Positions 62,864 to 64,000 of a DNA stretch of 64,000 nucleotides are shown one piece after another. The DNA is taken from NCBI GenBank assembly GCA_001950395.1, contig BDLO01000001.1:62001-126000 (forward strand). Direction: 5' to 3'. The first letter of the stretch is position 1. Every line of letters starts with the position of its first letter. The notes below the pieces were generated by a model. The model had not been told where the DNA came from. It saw only the letters and a list, made by a program, of their open reading frames with translations, and did not search any database. This DNA is from Coriobacteriaceae bacterium EMTCatB1. Lineage in GTDB: Bacteria > Actinomycetota > Coriobacteriia > Anaerosomatales > Anaerosomataceae. The position numbers and the translations under genes are program-made.

Positions 62864-63652
62864 ATGTCAGACGAAGCGCACTCGCTTGCAGTGCTCATCG
62901 ACTTCGAGAACCTCGCGCTCGGCTTCGAGCGCAGCGGGCAGGGCGGGCGCGGCAAGGGCTCCGCGCCGGCCCCGTTCGACATCAAAGCCGTGCTCGAGCG
63001 GCTGGTCGAGAAGGGCAAGCTGATCGTCAAGCGCGCGTACGCCGACTGGGGGCGGTTCTCGCAGTATCGGGAGGTCATGCACGACGCGGGGATCCAGATG
63101 ATGGAGATCCCGGAGCGCGGCATGACCGGCAAGAACTACGCGGACATCCAGCTCGCCGTCGACGCGCTCGACTTGTGCTACTCGAAGATGCACATCGACA
63201 CCTTCGTCATCGTCTCAGGCGACAGCGACTTCACGCCGCTCGTTTCCAAGCTCAAGGAGAACGGCAAGGCCGTCATCGGCTTGGGCATGAAGGACTCCAC
63301 GAGCGACCTGCTCGCTGCGAACTGCGACGAGTTCATCTACTACGAGGACATCGTGCGGGCGCCGAGCGGCCCGGCCGTCCCGCTCACGTCCATCCCGAAG
63401 GCCAAACGGCCGGCCATCAAGCTCCTCATAGAGGCAGTCGAGGCGCTGCAGCGCGAGAACAAGGACGTGATGTACTCCTCGATGGTGAAAGACACGATGA
63501 AGCGCAAGCAGCCGCAGTTCTCCGAGTCGTCGTACGGGTACCGCTCGTTCTCGGAGCTCCTGCAAGACGCAGAGACGATGGGCGTGATCACGCTTCGGAA
63601 GGATCAGCGCTCCGGCACGTGGGTCGTCGAGGGCTTCGCAAACGGGAAGTAG
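62864..63652 (+). CDS. NYN-domain ribonuclease-like protein with OST-HTH (LOTUS) domain
   Basis: A 262-residue protein. The N-terminal NYN (PIN-like) domain (1 to about 155) has the acidic residues expected for nuclease activity: LIDFEN, KNYADIQLAVDAL and VSGDSDFTPL. The C-terminal part (about 185-258; YSSMVKDTMKRKQPQFSESSYGYRSFSELL) is an OST-HTH/LOTUS RNA-binding fold. It probably cuts or processes RNA, but no substrate can be named. GGAAGG precedes the ATG. A glycosyltransferase gene starts five bases after it. Confidence 0.87.
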   Translation: MSDEAHSLAVLIDFENLALGFERSGQGGRGKGSAPAPFDIKAVLERLVEKGKLIVKRAYADWGRFSQYREVMHDAGIQMMEIPERGMTGKNYADIQLAVDALDLCYSKMHIDTFVIVSGDSDFTPLVSKLKENGKAVIGLGMKDSTSDLLAANCDEFIYYEDIVRAPSGPAVPLTSIPKAKRPAIKLLIEAVEALQRENKDVMYSSMVKDTMKRKQPQFSESSYGYRSFSELLQDAETMGVITLRKDQRSGTWVVEGFANGK

Positions 63653-63656
63653 CGTC

Positions 63657-64000
63657 GTGCGCATCGCAGTCGTCACAGACACCTACGTCCCGGAAGTCAA
63701 CGGCGTCGTCACCGCCATAGCTACGCACACGCGGTTGCTCGCCGAGCTTGGTCACGAGATCCTCATCATCGCGCCTCGGTACGGCGACTACGTCGACGAG
63801 CCGCAGCCGGGTATCGCCGTCGAGCGCTATCCGGCGTTCAGCTTCGTGACGAACAAGGCGACGCGGGTGGCGCTGCCTGCGATGACGTCGGTGATGCGCA
63901 CCATCAAGGCGTTCGGCCCGGATCTCGTGCACGTGCACACGCCGCTCTCCCTCGGAGTCGTGGGGCTTCTGTCCGCCAAGGCGCTCAAGCTGCCCATCGT
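63657..64000 (+). CDS. GT4 family glycosyltransferase (N-terminal part)
   Basis: A coding region cut by the window end and missing from the ORF track. GTG 63657 opens a frame reading VRIAVVTDTYVPEVNGV, the standard start of family-4 glycosyltransferases, with a following HTRLLAELGHE helix and PDLVHVHTPLSLG near residue 90-105 (the nucleotide-sugar family phrase). 114 codons are visible. It resembles the enzymes that glycosylate diacylglycerol or phosphatidylinositol; the acceptor cannot be known from this part. Coupled to the NYN gene (4-base gap). Confidence 0.85.
   Translation, partial: MRIAVVTDTYVPEVNGVVTAIATHTRLLAELGHEILIIAPRYGDYVDEPQPGIAVERYPAFSFVTNKATRVALPAMTSVMRTIKAFGPDLVHVHTPLSLGVVGLLSAKALKLPI

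Overview
This window is about 64 kb of high-GC chromosomal DNA from what looks like an anaerobic, high-GC Gram-positive. An actinobacterial affiliation (Coriobacteriia-like) is inferred from a DUF2469 protein between UPF0280 and ligA, a GatCAB amidotransferase, CWB2 cell-wall-binding repeats, a T-box leader, the HcyBio/MetV style of methionine synthesis, and many ferredoxin-type Cys clusters. This is inference; no rRNA or phylogeny is available here. I see no tRNA, rRNA, CRISPR array, insertion sequence, integrase or phage gene. Base composition and codon use look even throughout, so this reads as core chromosome rather than a mobile island.

Layout. 1-3.1 kb: end of the phosphate-uptake operon pstSCAB, closed by a strong hairpin. 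3.2-14.4 kb: housekeeping genes on both strands (aldo/keto reductase, two exporters, a stand-alone FMN glutamate-synthase domain protein divergent from glnA, threonine synthase divergent from an archaeal-type phosphoglycerate mutase, a LigD-type 3'-phosphoesterase, a SHOCT protein, a NUDIX hydrolase). 14.4-16.6 kb: a secreted protein with three CWB2 repeats. 16.6-22.9 kb: a methionine operon (HcyBio, NIL-ferredoxin, small membrane protein, metH, metV, metF) behind a consensus promoter and a T-box leader whose specifier reads ATG (Met). 23-24.2 kb: TorD-like and MoaE-like genes. 24.2-29.4 kb: two diguanylate-cyclase-type proteins flanking lpdA-lipA; the second joins a ferritin-like helical domain to GGDEF.

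29.4-33.5 kb: UPF0280, DUF2469, ligA and an unusual ferredoxin/CPBP-protease fusion in one tight operon. 33.8-37.1 kb: gatCAB. 37.2-37.4 kb: a likely free-standing structured RNA with its own consensus promoter, a 10-bp helix joining its two ends, and a terminator. 37.4-38.3 kb: an XRE regulator, apparently leaderless, divergent from a small Cys/His protein. 38.5-48.9 kb: a ten-gene operon that starts with a degenerate GGDEF membrane protein and continues with an Mrp/Mbh-type Na+/H+ antiporter (E-F-G-B-C-D order as in membrane-bound hydrogenases, then three further NuoL/M-like subunits) with no hydrogenase or Nuo core in the window.

48.9-64 kb: exporter, ABC transporter, the NAD-salvage pair pncB-pncA, a flavodoxin-like reductase, a membrane phosphodiesterase, two tandem DegV proteins, carbamate kinase coupled to a cyclic-2,3-diphosphoglycerate-synthetase-like P-loop protein, a methyltransferase, a secreted helical protein, an NYN/OST-HTH RNA-binding protein and the start of a GT4 glycosyltransferase.

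The most interesting items are the candidate structured RNA at 37.24-37.42 kb, the Met T-box operon, the Mbh-like antiporter locus led by a degenerate GGDEF protein, the ferritin-GGDEF and ferredoxin-CPBP fusions, and a recurring arrangement with a -10 box six bases before a start codon that suggests leaderless mRNAs.
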